Assembly: GCF_008831285.2 (NCBI RefSeq)
Contig: NC_045138.2
Location: 6,231,205 to 6,295,204, forward strand
From: Nymphaea colorata
Lineage: Eukaryota > Streptophyta > Magnoliopsida > Nymphaeales > Nymphaeaceae
Direction: 5' to 3'
DNA: 64,000 nucleotides
Shown: positions 22,736 through 35,304 of the stretch, in pieces
Layout of the letters: the number at the start of each line of letters is the position of its first letter
How positions within the stretch are numbered: the stretch's first letter is position 1
Position numbers and translations under genes: made by a program
The notes under the pieces: generated by a model
The model's input: only the letters and a program-made list of their open reading frames with translations
What the model was told of the DNA's origin: nothing
Database searches by the model: none

Positions 22736-23105
22736 GTAATTTCCATCAGAAAATGAAAAAAGAGTAATTGCCTCAGACATTCTAATTGTTAAAGATCTGA
22801 AAGTAAGTTCCAACAAAAAATGCAATACCAAATTAAAAACCGCTCTGTTCTGATTAGCAGAAGGCTTTCAAACACATTTGAGGACCAAACATCTTGTAAA
22901 TGGATAAAAAACAAGGCTTAGCGCAACTTCGTCAAAGAAAAACAATGCACAATCTTCAAATGAAACTTCCCAATTACTCAAGTTTTAGCCTAATGTGACT
23001 ATGGGGTGTGTGTGTGTGTTTGAGAGAGAGAGATAGAGAGAGAGAGAAATGAGGTGGAGGTGGCCACCGCAAGAGAAGGAGCATCAGATCATCAATGGCC
23101 ATGGT
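22736..23105 (-). repeat. Inverted fragment of module U3, block D copy 2
   Basis: Collinear with 6,641-7,015. It is followed at once by U3 in + orientation (23,106 on), so the two form a widely spaced inverted arrangement (22,740-23,105 against about 23,925-24,190). Confidence 0.65.
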
Positions 23106-24702
23106 GGGGAGACGTAATGTAATGTCTTCTTGTCATTCGCAGTGTTATCTCCTTCGTTATTCAAGCCCTCCTCCTCTTTTTGTGTGCATGTGATTGTCTA
23201 TTTGATAAGAGCGGCCCTTGCCAACAACATTTCGGAGAGAAAAGGGCATGTCCTCTGCTTTCTGTTTTCTCTCTTCTTTCTTCATTTATATATTTTTCCA
23301 TTCTCTTTCCTTCGTACTTTTTCTCTTATTCCTTTCTCCCTCCCTCTCTCTTCCTTCTTGTTGTTCAAGGGGATAATAAGCAATGGCATAATAGGAAACA
23401 CCTCATATTAAGCATGGTGTTGAGTTCCTCTTAAAATCTTTTTTTCTCTTGTTCAGCTCCCCTTTTTCTCTATTTCTTTTTTGCTATTTCATTATTCCTT
23501 CTCTCTCTAACGCACATGATATATATACATAGTGAGAGAGAAATAGGTAGAAGGAATACAAAAAGAAATAGAAAACGTGGCTCAAAAAGATAGAAAAGGT
23601 CATAAAGTGGTCACTGCAGCATGCATAACATGAGGTCCCTACGAGACCATTGCTCATTGTCTCCTTAAGCAAAGAGAGAGAAGAGAGAGAGGGTGAGAAA
23701 TGAATTAGAGAAAAAATACGAAGGAAAGAGAACACAAAAAAATATGAAGACAGAAAAGCAGAAGAATGAGAACAAAAAGAAGAGGACGTGACCTTCTCTC
23801 TCAACTGCTGCCAACAAGTGGCACTATTCTCACACAAATGCACATAAACAGAAACAGGAGGAGGGCCAAAGTACTGGGGGAGAGAATAGTGCTAGTGCTG
23901 AGGAATCATCCTCTTTCCCTGTTGTGGCTGTTGATGATCTGGCAATCCTTCTCTCTAGGTACCCACTTCCACCTCCTCATGTCTTTCTCTCACTCTATGT
24001 CACTCTCGTTAAGGAAAAAATAGGGTTATTTGGGAGCTTTATTCAAAGAACGCCTACTGTTTTCCTTCGACAAAGTTGCAATAAGCCTTGTTTTCGACCC
24101 GTTTTCGAGTTGTTTGATCCTTCAATGTTTTTGAAAATCTGTTAGTAATTAGAGTAGAGTATTTTTAATTTGGTTTTGAGTTTTCTTCTGCAGAAATTGT
24201 TGTGACATTGTATCCCTAAGGAAGTTGGCACAGTAGAAGGGGTAGATGTTGGTAGATTACTCCATTGGTTATTCACGGGTTATCAACTTCTTGTGTTGCA
24301 AAAAGTGGATACTGATATCCAAATTGAAGCATAACATACGTGTATGTGCATCAAAAGTAGGTCTGGTACCTAGGGAAGATGGTGGCTTGTCTCTCTTGTT
24401 AAGCGGCATGATAAACTACTCCTCCTACTATTCAACAAATTACTGTGAAGTTTTACTCTGCCCAAGGCAGTTGCTCTCTTTCCATTCATTGAACCCATAC
24501 CACGTGCACCACATCATTTTCAGCTCATTTCAACATAACCTTAATAAGTGATGCAAACTCCTATGTTGACCATCTCCATGCCTTCTTAATTAAAATGTTC
24601 ACCACTCCATTCTATCATGCAAGACTAAAGGCCTTATGCATATGACAAATCATGGAGCAAACTTTATGAAAGAAGGTGCCAGGATTGCAGAAAATTTTAA
24701 AT
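23106..24702. repeat. U3 module, copy 2 (5' end of unit copy 2)
   Basis: About 1.6 kb collinear with 48,550-49,985. Pyrimidine-rich then purine-rich strand composition ('ctctctctcc', 'agagagaag') with long frames on both strands that I regard as artefacts. No splice or promoter structure could be supported. Confidence 0.65.
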
Positions 24703-24740
24703 ATGAAAAGACGATGTCCTGACCACTGGATGAAAGGGAC
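24703..24740 (-). pseudogene. trnE: Truncated trnE(UUC), mitochondrial type
   Basis: Minus-strand 38 nt beginning GTCCCTTTCATCCAGTGG at 24,740 and ending CGTCTTTTCAT at 24,703. This matches, from memory of the family, the acceptor 5' strand, D arm and anticodon loop of plant mitochondrial tRNA-Glu(UUC). One or two differences are likely in the D arm. The anticodon stem 3' strand, T arm and acceptor 3' strand are missing, because the sequence returns to U3-type nuclear DNA right after the anticodon loop. It cannot fold into a tRNA. Confidence 0.65.
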
Positions 24741-25062
24741 CACAAATCCATTCTTCATATAACAAACCTCCGCTCCAAGAATAGAAGCCAGTGGTACGTT
24801 TTTGTTTCTGTATGTAATTCCATCTTTCGTTTGTGTTCATGTTGGTGATTTCTGATGGGAATGAAGCAGGACGTCCCCCCGGTTCCCCCCACCAACCAAG
24901 TGAGACACCAACCACGCCCCTTCCCTTTCTCCGATCATCAAGCCCCCTTATCCCTTTCTTTTTCTTTCATCCCCCCATCCCGTTCTTTCCAATTGAACAA
25001 AAAAAGGAAGCCCAGGATGTTTGTTTGAAGTGGCGAAGGGAGAGAAAGTACGAAAAAAGTAA
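24703..25062. other. Insert of likely mitochondrial origin (NUMT)
   Basis: About 360 bp present only in unit copy 2. In copy 3 the flanking sequences are separated by only about 60 bp of unrelated spacer (near 49,970-50,030). It is less AT-rich than its surroundings, with C-runs ('cccccatcccgttctttcc'). Read on the minus strand it ends in the 5' half of a plant mitochondrial-type trnE(UUC). The mitochondrial assignment of the rest is inferred from its linkage to that tRNA and its composition. Confidence 0.6.
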
Positions 25063-25540
25063 GTATGTTGTTTGATTGGTGCCCCCACTATGGAAGGTAA
25101 AGTTGAGGAGTGTGGCTAGAAAGAAACAACTGAAGGGTCATCAAATGGAGAAGTGTAAAGTGGGATTTAGGTTACCGAGGCATATCTGATATATAATATT
25201 ATATTGTTCTATTGCATAGCATAGTATATGTCATATAGTTAATTTGTACATAAATACATGTAATGTGTCCCTTAAATAAATACATGTAACTTATACATAA
25301 AAAATCATGTTGTAAGTAAGATGTATACTCAAATCTAATAGAAAGAAAGTATAACGCTAAAATAACAAAAAAAAAAAACACATCATGCAAAAGGCATGAA
25401 CCATATATCATATAAAATAAAATTCTTTAAGTTCACAAGCCTGTGATTCATAGAACTTGAGAACACCCTCAGCACACAAAGTAGGCTACTAGGATTTGTC
25501 CTCCATCAATCCAATTTAAAGAAAAAAAATATCTATAGGC
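25063..25540. other. AT-rich spacer, copy 2
   Basis: Collinear with 50,030-50,560. No gene or RNA signal. Contains a poly-A run near 25,370. Confidence 0.5.
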
Positions 25541-26095
25541 AGGAAAGACATTGAAACTTAACCTTTTATGCGACACTGCATGTATAAGTAAAAAAGCTCA
25601 TGTCTCGATGTAGTGATAATAAAGATGGCAATTTTAGATTCTAATATTATTATTAACGTTGGATGTTGCCTTACATTTAGCACTACCAACTGTACAATCC
25701 AATGTTTGATAATTCATATCTAAGTTTTGCAAACTTATGCTTTTGCTATATTTGAGAGAATGTATAGGGTTGGCTTGAAGACCTCATATTCACCATGGTT
25801 TCAAAACTTGGATGTCATAAACTTATAAAATAGTAAATATAGTGATAGCACTATGGTGAGAAATGATTACAGTTTGGAAGTTATACATGAGTAAAAAGAC
25901 TCATGCATTGAAGTATTCAATAATAAAGATGAAAATTTTAGGTTTTAATATTAATCATAGCCTTGAATGCTACCTAAATTATCACTAACAACTGTACCTT
26001 CCAAAGTTCAAGTAATTGCATTCAAGGTTTACAAGTTCGTTTTGCTTGAGAACTATAATTAATGGAATGACCCCTAATCTCTACTATCAATTGAA
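25541..26095. repeat. V array: two diverged monomers, copy 2
   Basis: 'tatatttgagagaatgtat' near 25,747 recurs as 'ttgcttgagaactataat' near 26,040, a spacing of about 293 bp. The landmark order is the same as in the other V arrays, but this subtype is more diverged. Its counterpart is 50,561-51,105. Confidence 0.65.
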
Positions 26096-27100
26096 AACTT
26101 GGATTAAAAAAGAGAGATGTTGTTTGCATTCCAAAATTTATTTCGGTTTTGAAGTGTTCAGCAATGTAAAGTTTTATTTTTGAAACAAGAGAGAATAGGG
26201 ACTCGCCTGTCGGTACGACGATTGGTCATTCTTGGTGCCTTTACTAGGGGTAACCAACCCAAGGGCTATGCTTATTCTTGATGCATTCATTTGTACATAA
26301 ATATCTTCTCCATTCTAAATGTGTGTAGTGTTTGAAAATTTTGAAGATTTAATATTTCAAACCTTTGGATGAGAAAATATTGAAGAGTCATTTGAAAATA
26401 TAAGTCATTTTGATTTGAGAGTTTTTTGTATAAAAAAACATTTGAAAATATTATTTGAAAATCTTTGGAAGATAATGCGAGTATTTTAAAGACTGCTTTT
26501 CAAAATCGATTTAGTGTTCTCTAAAGAACTGAAGTAGGTTTATGATTTTGCTCTAATTCGGGTACTACCTAACTAGAGCTCCATCTTATCTTCCTTATGT
26601 TTTTTTATAAAGGTTCTTGTGATCATTCGTGAATTTCACAAGTGAATGTGAATGCATGAATGCTTTGGTTCTATATGTTTTAAAGAAAATTATTCATTCA
26701 TACCATATCATTCATCTAAGAATCTCCCTATCATCACACACATGGAGAATTATTTTCATATTTGTCCTAAATATTCTCATGAAAAGAAAACAAAATGATT
26801 TGAAAGTGTGGTTGTAAACCATCAAACATGATTCTAATATTGGGTCAGTACTTAAGTTTTGGTTTTAATGAAATCGATAAATGAAAATTAAAATCTTATA
26901 ATCATGTATGAGTGTGTGCATAAAATTGAATATCCAAAAGAATGAAAAAAGGAATAGAAAAGATTTTCAGTCAAGAGGAATAGAGAAAAGGAGAAAGAAA
27001 TTTTGAAAAGAATGAAAGAAAAATTTTAAAGAAAGAGCAAGGGATGTATGTGTCTATGTATAAAAAATTGTATGTATATTTATATATATATATATGAAAA
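26096..27100. other. AT-rich noncoding stretch, copy 2
   Basis: Collinear with 51,106-52,055. Repeated 'tttgaaaat' phrases and purine-rich tail. No gene seen. Confidence 0.5.
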
Positions 27101-27164
27101 TTTTATAGAAGGAAGATTTTTAATCTAAGAGAAAAGACTTTAGATAGAGAGACATAGAGAAATA

Positions 27165-27204
<40 letters not shown>

Positions 27205-28504
27205 TGAAAGTTTGTAAAAAGGTGTTAACTTGAAGAAAGGTAGAGAGAGATTCTAGAGGGAGAAAGTGGGATACACATATATATTTGTTTATATGTACAT
27301 ATATATATGAGAATCTATAAAAGACAAAGAGAGAGAAGGATAAAGAGAGATTCAATTTTCATGTATACGTTTACAACATGTATATACGCAAATACATATA
27401 TGAAGACAAAAATCAAGAGATAACTTGGAGCATATCCGAGTTCGATTTTTCTATGTAGGCGGAGAGGAAATTGGGCTCATGCAAAAGCTTAGGCTAAGTC
27501 TCTAAGGCCTCATTGAAGAGGGTTCTTATTTTCGACATTCTTTTGAAAACACGATTCTAAATATTTTCATACAAGTATAAAACAAAAGTCATTTCGTAAA
27601 CTACAAGGAAATTTATTTCTTCCACCATTAGATAGGTGAGAAAATCAAGCACACACGAAATAAAAAGTTAATAACCTATGACCTCTAATCGGATTATTAA
27701 AAGAATGCTAAACGTAAGAATGTCTTGTAGATGCACTTTAACATGTGTGCATTTGTAAGGGGTTTTCCTGGCTTGGACAAATCCTAATCTCAAAAATCAA
27801 CATAATAACAAAAAAATCTCAATCCAAGCACTCATGTTTTTTATTCATTCGCATAATAATTGAAAATTCAATAAACTACCTCTGAAAGCACAACACACAT
27901 CCAAGAGAAGAGAAAAACATATTTTGATCCTAGAATGAAATTTTATTTCACCTTACTCATGCTCTCGGTGTATTCAAGAATAGTTCTTGACTCCGGAGAG
28001 GAGATTTGAGAGTCATCTAATATGACCATGGGGAGAAAGATGGGGGAAAGAAAGATTAAGAAAAGGATTGGGATATTGACTATTATTTCTAATGAGAATG
28101 ATTTTAGAAAACGAGTCTTTAGAAAACGCGTCTCCTTCTTCAGATTATCCTAAAGCTTCCTCGAATGAAGATCTAAGGTATTGAAGATGTCACTTTGAGA
28201 GGCCTCCTCTTGCTCCCTTGAAGAGTGGAAGTTAGTAAAGTTTGCCCAAGGTTAGAGAATCAGAAGAAGATGAGAGGAAAGAAGTAGAGAGAAAGCTATG
28301 ATAAAAACTCTTATGTCATCAAATGAAAAAACACTAGAGGTTTACCCAAATGTTAGCTCATGCTGAAGAGAGAAGAATTTGGATGCATTTATGGGAGTTT
28401 CGGAGTCAAAACTCAAATTTGATTTTTTATTAATTTAACAACATTTTCATGCAAACTCTATGTATTTTCGAATTATTTTATTTTTTATTTTAAATAGGTC
28501 TTGA
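27101..28504. repeat. Module M, copy 2
   Basis: The most diverged M copy. It includes an interrupted (GT)n/(AT)n tract at 27,165-27,196. Collinear with 8,264-9,540. Confidence 0.55.
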
Positions 28505-28800
28505 CTAAATGGGATTAGCCCTTAAACCTACAAATACCCCTTTGGGGGTGTTGGCAGGGCTAGTGCTCACCCAACAGACCAAAACCACCACAAGGGGGTT
28601 GTTTCTAAGTGCATGCATGCGAGAAAGAGGGGGTGGGCTGGGGGGGGGGGGTTGGAACGCCATCCTTATTGGCTCATTTTGGACCAATAAGAGGTTGCTT
28701 TTGCCCTTAGCTTCCAAGGTGGTCCCTCACATAAAAAAAAAAAAATTTAAAACACATATTTGAAAGCGCAAAATAGTCTTTTGTTACAAACAGGTCTGAC
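28505..28800. repeat. GC-rich patch, copy 2, with a 12-G run
   Basis: Diverged version of 9,541-9,830. A G-rich core at 28,628-28,651 ends in twelve consecutive G, which meets the usual four-tract G-quadruplex pattern. The patch is followed by the 'accaataagaggttgcttttg' remnant of the hairpin seen in other copies. Confidence 0.6.
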
Positions 28801-29480
28801 TTCATTTTGGTTGGTTCTGGGCTAGTTTTGGAACCAGATTGGGTTTCCTTGGTGGCCAATGAATTTTAGTTGACGTCCACGGCTTGGACCAAGGATTAGA
28901 TGAGTGGTTTTGGCTCAAAACATGTTTTTATAATTTTTTTTTTGGTGCAAAATTGAGACGTAAAAACAAAGGTAAGGTCATGCATACACTTTGCCCTTGA
29001 TTTTGGATTTTGAGTTAGAATTCTTTATTTTGACTTTGGATTTTGAGTTAGAATTCTTTATTTGGATCCAAAGTTTGGTTTTTTATGGGTCCGTTTTCCT
29101 AGTTTGGACTTAATTTCGTTTGTGGGGTCAACTATGGACTTTGGCTTTGTATTTTGGATCAAGGTGTGTTATTTAAATCTAGGACATGGATTTGGATCCT
29201 AATCTTGATTTAAAGTTGAATTTTGGATTTAAATCATACATTTGGATTCAGATATGGGTCTAGAGGTTCATTTTGGATTGAATCATCAAGAATTGGACTT
29301 GGATATGGCAATAGAAGTTTGTCTTGGATCTTGGAAAGAAATTTGAATTTGGATACAAATTTAGAAGTTTGTTTTGGGTTTAGCTTGGACTCGGGGTTCA
29401 AAATTAGACCCAAATCATTGTAAAGATGGTTGAAATAACCAAGAATCTTGTTTGAATGAAATACAGTCTTTTGAAATAAA
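28801..29480. repeat. W module, copy 2
   Basis: 'attgagacgtaaaa' entry followed by 'gactttggattttgagttag' and 'ggatttggat' phrases. Collinear with 53,110-53,790 and with the W parts of block D. A phrase of about 36 bp is duplicated near 29,003 and 29,031. Confidence 0.65.
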
Positions 29481-30320
29481 ATTGGGGTGATAATAGATGC
29501 AGTACTAAAACAACTGTAATTAAATCAACTTTGGAATCTCTAGGTATAGATAAAAAAAAACCATATCTTGATGTATTCTGGAAAGTGGATGTCTATTTCT
29601 TGTGTTATTATTGACATTGTATGTTGCTTAACATTTAATACTACCAATTGTACATTCAGGAGTTTAGAGTGTTTGAATCTAAGTTTCATACCTATGCTTG
29701 CAGTTTATTTGAGACAATAAACTAGGAAAAGGACCTCTCATATACATCATTATTCCAAAGCTTTCATGCCATAGATGTATATATAAAATGGGAGATATAG
29801 TGCCAACACTAGGGCAACAAATGATTTAGATTTAAGAGTTATAGGTGAAAAAGCTCATGTGTTAATGTATTCAATAACAAGGACGATAATTTTATGTATT
29901 AACATTAATGCAATCGTTGGATCCCACCTAAATGTGGCATTAACAGTTGTATGTTCCAAAGTCATGAGAGCCTTTCAAATTTTTTCCTAATTTAAACTTG
30001 TGATTTACTTGAGAGAGTATAGTTGGTGGAAAGACCCCTTATATCCACAATTGTCTAAAACTTACACATAAAGTAGGAGATATGGTGTCAAAGATTCCCG
30101 CAATTGATTCAAATTTAGGAGTCATATGTAGAAGCAAAAATTCTCGTCTCCTAATGTATTCCATAACAAGGATGGGAGTTTTAGATTTAATATTAATGTT
30201 GTCACTGGATGCTGCCTAAATTTAATGCTAGCATTGATACATTTCAAAGTCTGTATTAGTATTTAAATTTCTAATTTAAGTTTATGTTTTATTTGGGAGA
30301 GTATAGTTGATGGAAATAAA
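29481..30320. repeat. V array: about three monomers, copy 2
   Basis: Landmarks 'tttatttgagacaataaac' near 29,703, 'ttacttgagagagtatag' near 30,005 and 'ttatttgggagagtatag' near 30,288 give spacings of roughly 300 and 285 bp, with a further partial monomer upstream. Collinear with 53,791-54,640. Confidence 0.75.
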
Positions 30321-30450
30321 GACCCCTCATGGCTTCATGGCCTCATCCACTTTGCCTTGTATGCCTTCATGGCTTCAAATCATGGTCAGGTCTTCCTATT
30401 TCATAACAAGGCAGAATTGAAATCTTGGAGGATCATAAGAAATCTTGGTT
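30321..30450 (+). pseudogene. Truncated ORF A region, copy 2
   Basis: Matches the beginning of ORF A ('gccttcatggcttcaaatca' onward) but jumps from about 30,440 straight to the 'cttggtttaccttgcttatg' region. The second half of the frame seen in copies 1, 3 and 4 is deleted. Confidence 0.45.
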
Positions 30451-30555
30451 TACCTTGCTTATGTCTATGCCTGTTTCCCTTTCTAGTTCATCAATCTCCC
30501 TGACACACTCGCATGAACTTCACTTGCTGCGTGTACCAATACAACTCTTCTTTAC

Positions 30556-30786
30556 CATTAGGGTTGCACATGAGCCGAGTCAAGGTTGATCTCAGTCAGC
30601 TCGACACTACTCAACACATACTTAATTTGCTTGGCTCGACCTTGAGCAGTGAGTCAAGTTGTATAAGGTCAGGTTCAGCTGGACTTGATAGGCTGGGTCC
30701 CAGCTAGAGCTCGACTTGTTTAAGCTCATTTACCAACTCGACAACTGTCATTTCACTTGATCTATTTCCTTTATTTTAAGTTTAGA

Positions 30787-30820
<34 letters not shown>

Positions 30821-30922
30821 ATACTCAAGTTCATGTAGTTTGAAATTGACTAATTTAGAAGCTCGAGTTTACTGAGTGAGTTCAAGTCAAGCTCGAGTTG
30901 GCTCGACTCATTATATATCACG
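30556..30922. mobile_element. Nonautonomous 'agctcgag'-type repeat, copy 2
   Basis: Collinear with 10,915-11,336. The internal microsatellite is (AT)n followed by about eleven GT units (30,787-30,820) rather than a long pure (AT)n. Confidence 0.5.
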
Positions 30923-31109
30923 ACTCAATGCCAATGATACGTGTGGGAGCATGGTGAAATCAACTAAATATCTGAATGACATTCAGCTCCTCAACAATGG
31001 AAGGAGAGTTACTCTGGTTGAGAATGTCTACTGGAGAATGTCACCCATCAATTCAATTAAGAGATTTCTTTACATGCTAGTTCCTATCCCAATTGATTAC
31101 CAAAGATAG
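30876..31109 (+). CDS. Conserved ORF B, copy 2
   Basis: 77-codon frame; the conserved part starts at YISRLNANDTCG near 30,915. It differs from copy 1 at several residues (Gly-Ser for Gly-Asn, Arg for Asn in the NGRRV stretch, Thr for Ser, Ile-Lys for Val-Arg near the end), yet the frame remains open without any indel until the C-terminus. The 5' part is repeat-derived. No known family assigned. It could be an exon fragment duplicated with the unit. Confidence 0.4.
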   Translation: MSSSQARVGSTHYISRLNANDTCGSMVKSTKYLNDIQLLNNGRRVTLVENVYWRMSPINSIKRFLYMLVPIPIDYQR

Positions 31110-31425
31110 AGAAAAATACTCATTTTCCGAAATTTACATAAACTTACTTCTATTGAGTATTGTTTTGCATCTCATAAATCCTTTCTTAAGAGATGGAACC
31201 GATGCCCTTTCCAAAAACTGTTTATCCTCATTGGCACAAAGGCAGTAACTAATGAAATCCTAGATTTTAGTGCACCGATTATGTGACAAATTAATTTATG
31301 TGGAGTAACCATTATGCACATAAAATAAATTGTGTGGTTTCTACGTGGGCAAGCCACACCAAGCTCTGCCATTATGCTAATTTATAATAAGTTGATGCGC
31401 AGCATAATATATGACACTTAACTTA
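31110..31425. other. Inter-module spacer, copy 2
   Basis: Collinear with 55,564-55,845. No gene seen. Confidence 0.45.
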
Positions 31426-31760
31426 TGGATTTATAGAAGAACGTAAGACTTAGTTGTTAAAGCATATATACTCAACATGAAGGTTGTTCGGATTATCTCA
31501 CATTTGCTTCTGTAGCCAGATTCATTAAAAATTGGGAAATATTTTCTCTCTATTGAAGGAAGGAACTAAGAGTTGGTGACTTCAAATGGATATTGTCAAT
31601 GTCTTTCTTCATAGGGTATCTTCAATGGGGTAGAGATTGATATGCAAATTGAATAAGCTGTTGCACTGACTTAAATAAGGTCGTTGGAATTGTTGGGTGA
31701 GCAAGAAGAATATTATATCATACCGCACCAAACAAGAGAAACAATACCCCCACCCTTCCC
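31426..31760 (+). pseudogene. Heavily decayed copia reverse-transcriptase relic, copy 2
   Basis: Reading across frames gives the expected order of copia RT blocks: a VVKAY stretch (near 31,452), SDYLTFASVARF (near 31,488), LQMDIVNVFLH (near 31,583) and CKLNKLLH-LK (near 31,645). Stops and frameshifts separate all of them. The same relic is at 55,846-56,120. It is older than the copia fragments of block D. No other domains are found around it. Confidence 0.5.
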
Positions 31761-34539
31761 CCATCCCCCAGAGTACCAGGTCTGCTTTCGGTGGTGAATT
31801 AATATACAATTTAGTGATACATAAAAGGTAATATTAAGAACAATATAATTACCTAGTTAAAAAGTGTTCACTTCAAGTATTTATTCAACAATTTTCATGA
31901 AAAGAATGACCCTTATTAATATTTCCCTTCTTAAGTTATAAGCCAAAAGTAATCCCAGAAAAACATAAATTTTCTTGTAACAAATTTATATCTGATTAAA
32001 GTAATAACCATATTTATTCAAGTGTATCCGGTATAGATTCTCTGTCACTAGATAAGATGATATTCTTGTATATGCGGTATAGATTCTCCGATCCAAATAC
32101 GATTCGTTAGCATTCGGGTTATACAGCACCTCATGAATTTTAAAATCACATATTCTCGAGTTGTTCTAGTCCAACTTTGTTATAAACATGTAATCCATAT
32201 TGTTAATTCGATGAGAATCAACATACAAATTCTGAAATATATCTATATAAAGCTAAACAATATTAAATAAGACATTTTCTCAATGCAAAAAGCATATTAA
32301 GTATTTCAAATGTAGATTTTAAATCGAATCTACAATAGATTCTTTCATGAACTATGGATTTTACCGGGATCTTTTGTCATATCAGCAAAAATATGTCAGA
32401 TTAAATCAACGCCTAATCGATATATCTTAAATTTGAAGTAATCAAACTCCTCTTAGCCTAGTGTTTACTTCTTGAGGCATGTTTTATGCCTTGAACAACT
32501 TTGGTAATGATGACTTTCAACCTAGGTAACTTCTCCCAGATTTTCAGGTAGACATCTAAACGTGTGACTAAAATCCATAAAAATTGTTCACTTCCATTTT
32601 AAAAAGAGGAGTGACCATGTAGGAAAAGAATAACCTTCATAGAATCAAACAACAAGAAAATAAATGTCATTTTTTTGTGAATAATTAGGAAAACTTATTT
32701 TACATCAAAAAATACAAATAAAAATGTTCTATGTTTTATCAAACGAAGCTTATAGTTAGTCATATTTAAATTTGATAAAAACAACTTCAAGTTCAAAGAT
32801 CAAAAAGTAGTTGCACTTTAGATTTAGTATCTAATTTATCTCCTACATATGACATTAGCAAGGACACAATTCCGAGTATTTTGCTTATAATTTTAAAAAC
32901 AGGTTCATTTTTTCAGTTTTTTTAGTGAACACCATCCTTCTTGCATAAATTTGCTCAATGAAAACATGAATTGGACTTTTAGTGGCTTAAAAATCAAAGA
33001 AGAACATTCACTAAAATGATAAGAATATTATTTATAAACAAACAGAATTTCACGTCGAACCTTTGCTTGGCAGACTAGTGAGGCCGTTACTAACAAAGTC
33101 ACAAGAAATATGATTTCTTAATTGGAACTATAAGTAAAAAATTAACCTGAAAATGAGTTTTTCTAAAATGGTGGCTTATGTTGCATGCGAACCGAATGCA
33201 ACCCGTGATTCTCAGATCTGGATCAATAAAGTAAAATCTAAATGGCTGTCTGAGTTCAAGGGAACCTTTCACATGCGACGAGGAGACAAATTGTAAATGT
33301 ACAGCAAGTAGGACCTGCAAAAATGAACGTTTTCTGTTGCGGTAAGTTCATTCAATTTCAATTATTTTTTAGACCTCTGAATCCTTCGGCTCCGTATTTG
33401 GAGCCAAATATTTGTAAATAAATAGTCTTTCAAGAGAAAAATATATGTTACTTATTTTTAAAATATTTAGCTTTTCATTTTAAGTTATAGGAAAAATGTT
33501 ACCTATATTCTGTAATTGTCATACATTTTTGTTTACCATCCTACAATACTAAGGATATCTACCATCATAGTGTTGTTAAAACCATCACGACTCGTCGTTG
33601 CATCATAAACTGTAACTAGTACTATTTTAGTGACTGTTTTTAATGATAATTTAATTTTTATCATATAGCAAAATCGAGCATGTAGCATTGAATTTGTTTA
33701 AATATATATATATATATATAGTTTTATGTTGTTGTATGTTAGATGTTGCTAAATGACTAATAATTAAAATTTTGTCATTAGAAACAACACAAAAATATCA
33801 ATGACATTTTATGATGCTTTATGATATTTTTAATCACAATAATGATATAATTTTTAATTTTAAGTCATCCAGCGTACAACAAACAAATGAATCCACCTAC
33901 GTTGACTTTTCTCCTTGATTTCCAAATAAAGTTATCTTAGTTATTTTTTTTATTATTTTCAAACTACGCTAACATTTTAAATTCAAAATAAAACCAATAT
34001 CATTGATAATTTTTCAGCCCTATTCTAATCACCAGTCACATCGGTCCTTCACTTGGCCGAAACAGTTGGGCAACTCAAATGTGTGCCTTGCCAGGCTTTT
34101 AAAACCATTTAAAAATAGCTTGCACGCATCGCCTCACCGAACCACTCAACTGGCTCGAGAAACATTTGATTTATAATTTATTTAGCAATAACGTGGCTGC
34201 TGTTGCCTTTCGATATGTTGTTTTTTTGTGTTGTTAAAACTTAAAAAGTAACAAGCCCGACACTCAAGTTAAAGTTAAAAGGTATATTATAAGTCTATTT
34301 AAATCCCAAAGCAAGCCAGATCCTTACAAACATGATTTTAAAGGTTTGAGTATTGTAGATTTAAAAACATTTTTTTTGTACATAAGAGAAAAGTCCACCT
34401 TGGAAACGCAAGTTTTTAAAAAACACCTTTGTTAGAAAACTAGTATCTAAAATCTTGAAGTTTAAGATTTGACAAGGCTGTTTGATAATACCAATTTTTT
34501 AATCAGATCTGGGTCACAAGCTATTTGAGACCGCAATAC
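31761..34539. other. Long AT-rich noncoding stretch, copy 2
   Basis: Nearly 2.8 kb without a supportable gene. Parts 31,860-32,370 and 32,440-32,880 match 56,160-56,670 and 56,690-57,105. From about 32,890 to 34,490 the sequence is private to copy 2. It contains (AT)n at 33,703-33,720 and scattered phrases such as 'gattcgatgagaatcaa' related to 38,430 and 38,630. Confidence 0.5.
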
Positions 34540-34945
34540 ATATATCATCATAATCAGATCTAGATCTGGTATGAAAACTATGTGGGGATTTAGATCTAAT
34601 ACCTCTTTAGCACAAACCCGAGACCCATTTGGCTGGTCAATGGTCACCTCCATAAAATATCAAAAGTAAGGGATATAAACGGGTCAGACATATCAGATTA
34701 TCAAACAAATACCAAATCCATTTAGCTGGAAGTGGTAAAAAAATTTTAGATTCATTCAAGTTTAAATTCACATACGGTATGCAGTTTCACCACTAAACAT
34801 AAATTCGAATAAAATACCCACCAGTATCTGATAAAGATCCTATCTACATAATGGAGCTGGATCTTACATTAGTCGGATCAGAATTCGGTTTTCCAGAAAA
34901 TCAGCTCCAGATTCAAATTGGAATTATTCAAATATGATTAGTTAA
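34540..34945. repeat. Dispersed 'aacgggtcag/atctgataaa' repeat, copy 2
   Basis: Collinear with 11,863-12,260. Confidence 0.45.
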
Positions 34946-35304
34946 ATTGGTTAAAAATTAAACCCGACACGAAACCAAAACTATATTGCAACCTAAAAGT
35001 CAAGACACAAGACAACTGGTGTAGAATTTTTCTGTTTTAAATTATTTCTCTTTGTTTAACTAGAAGTAACATACTCTTTTTAAGTATGTCTTGACATTTT
35101 TGATTCACAATTTTTTCGTAAACTTATGTGCAAATTTTCAAATATTAGTCAGTCTTTTGTGACAGATCAAAGTTGAGCAGTTAGCTGTAAAGGCCTCACA
35201 CATAAATGAATGAATTAGATCAATAATAAACAAACAAATGGATCACTTGATTTACTAGGCAAAGTCTAAGCATAATGTTCTTAGACTTCTGAGCAAATAG
35301 TGCA

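Noticed and set aside
24703-24740. Functional tRNA-Glu gene
   Set aside because: Only the 5' half is present; the T arm and acceptor 3' strand are missing.
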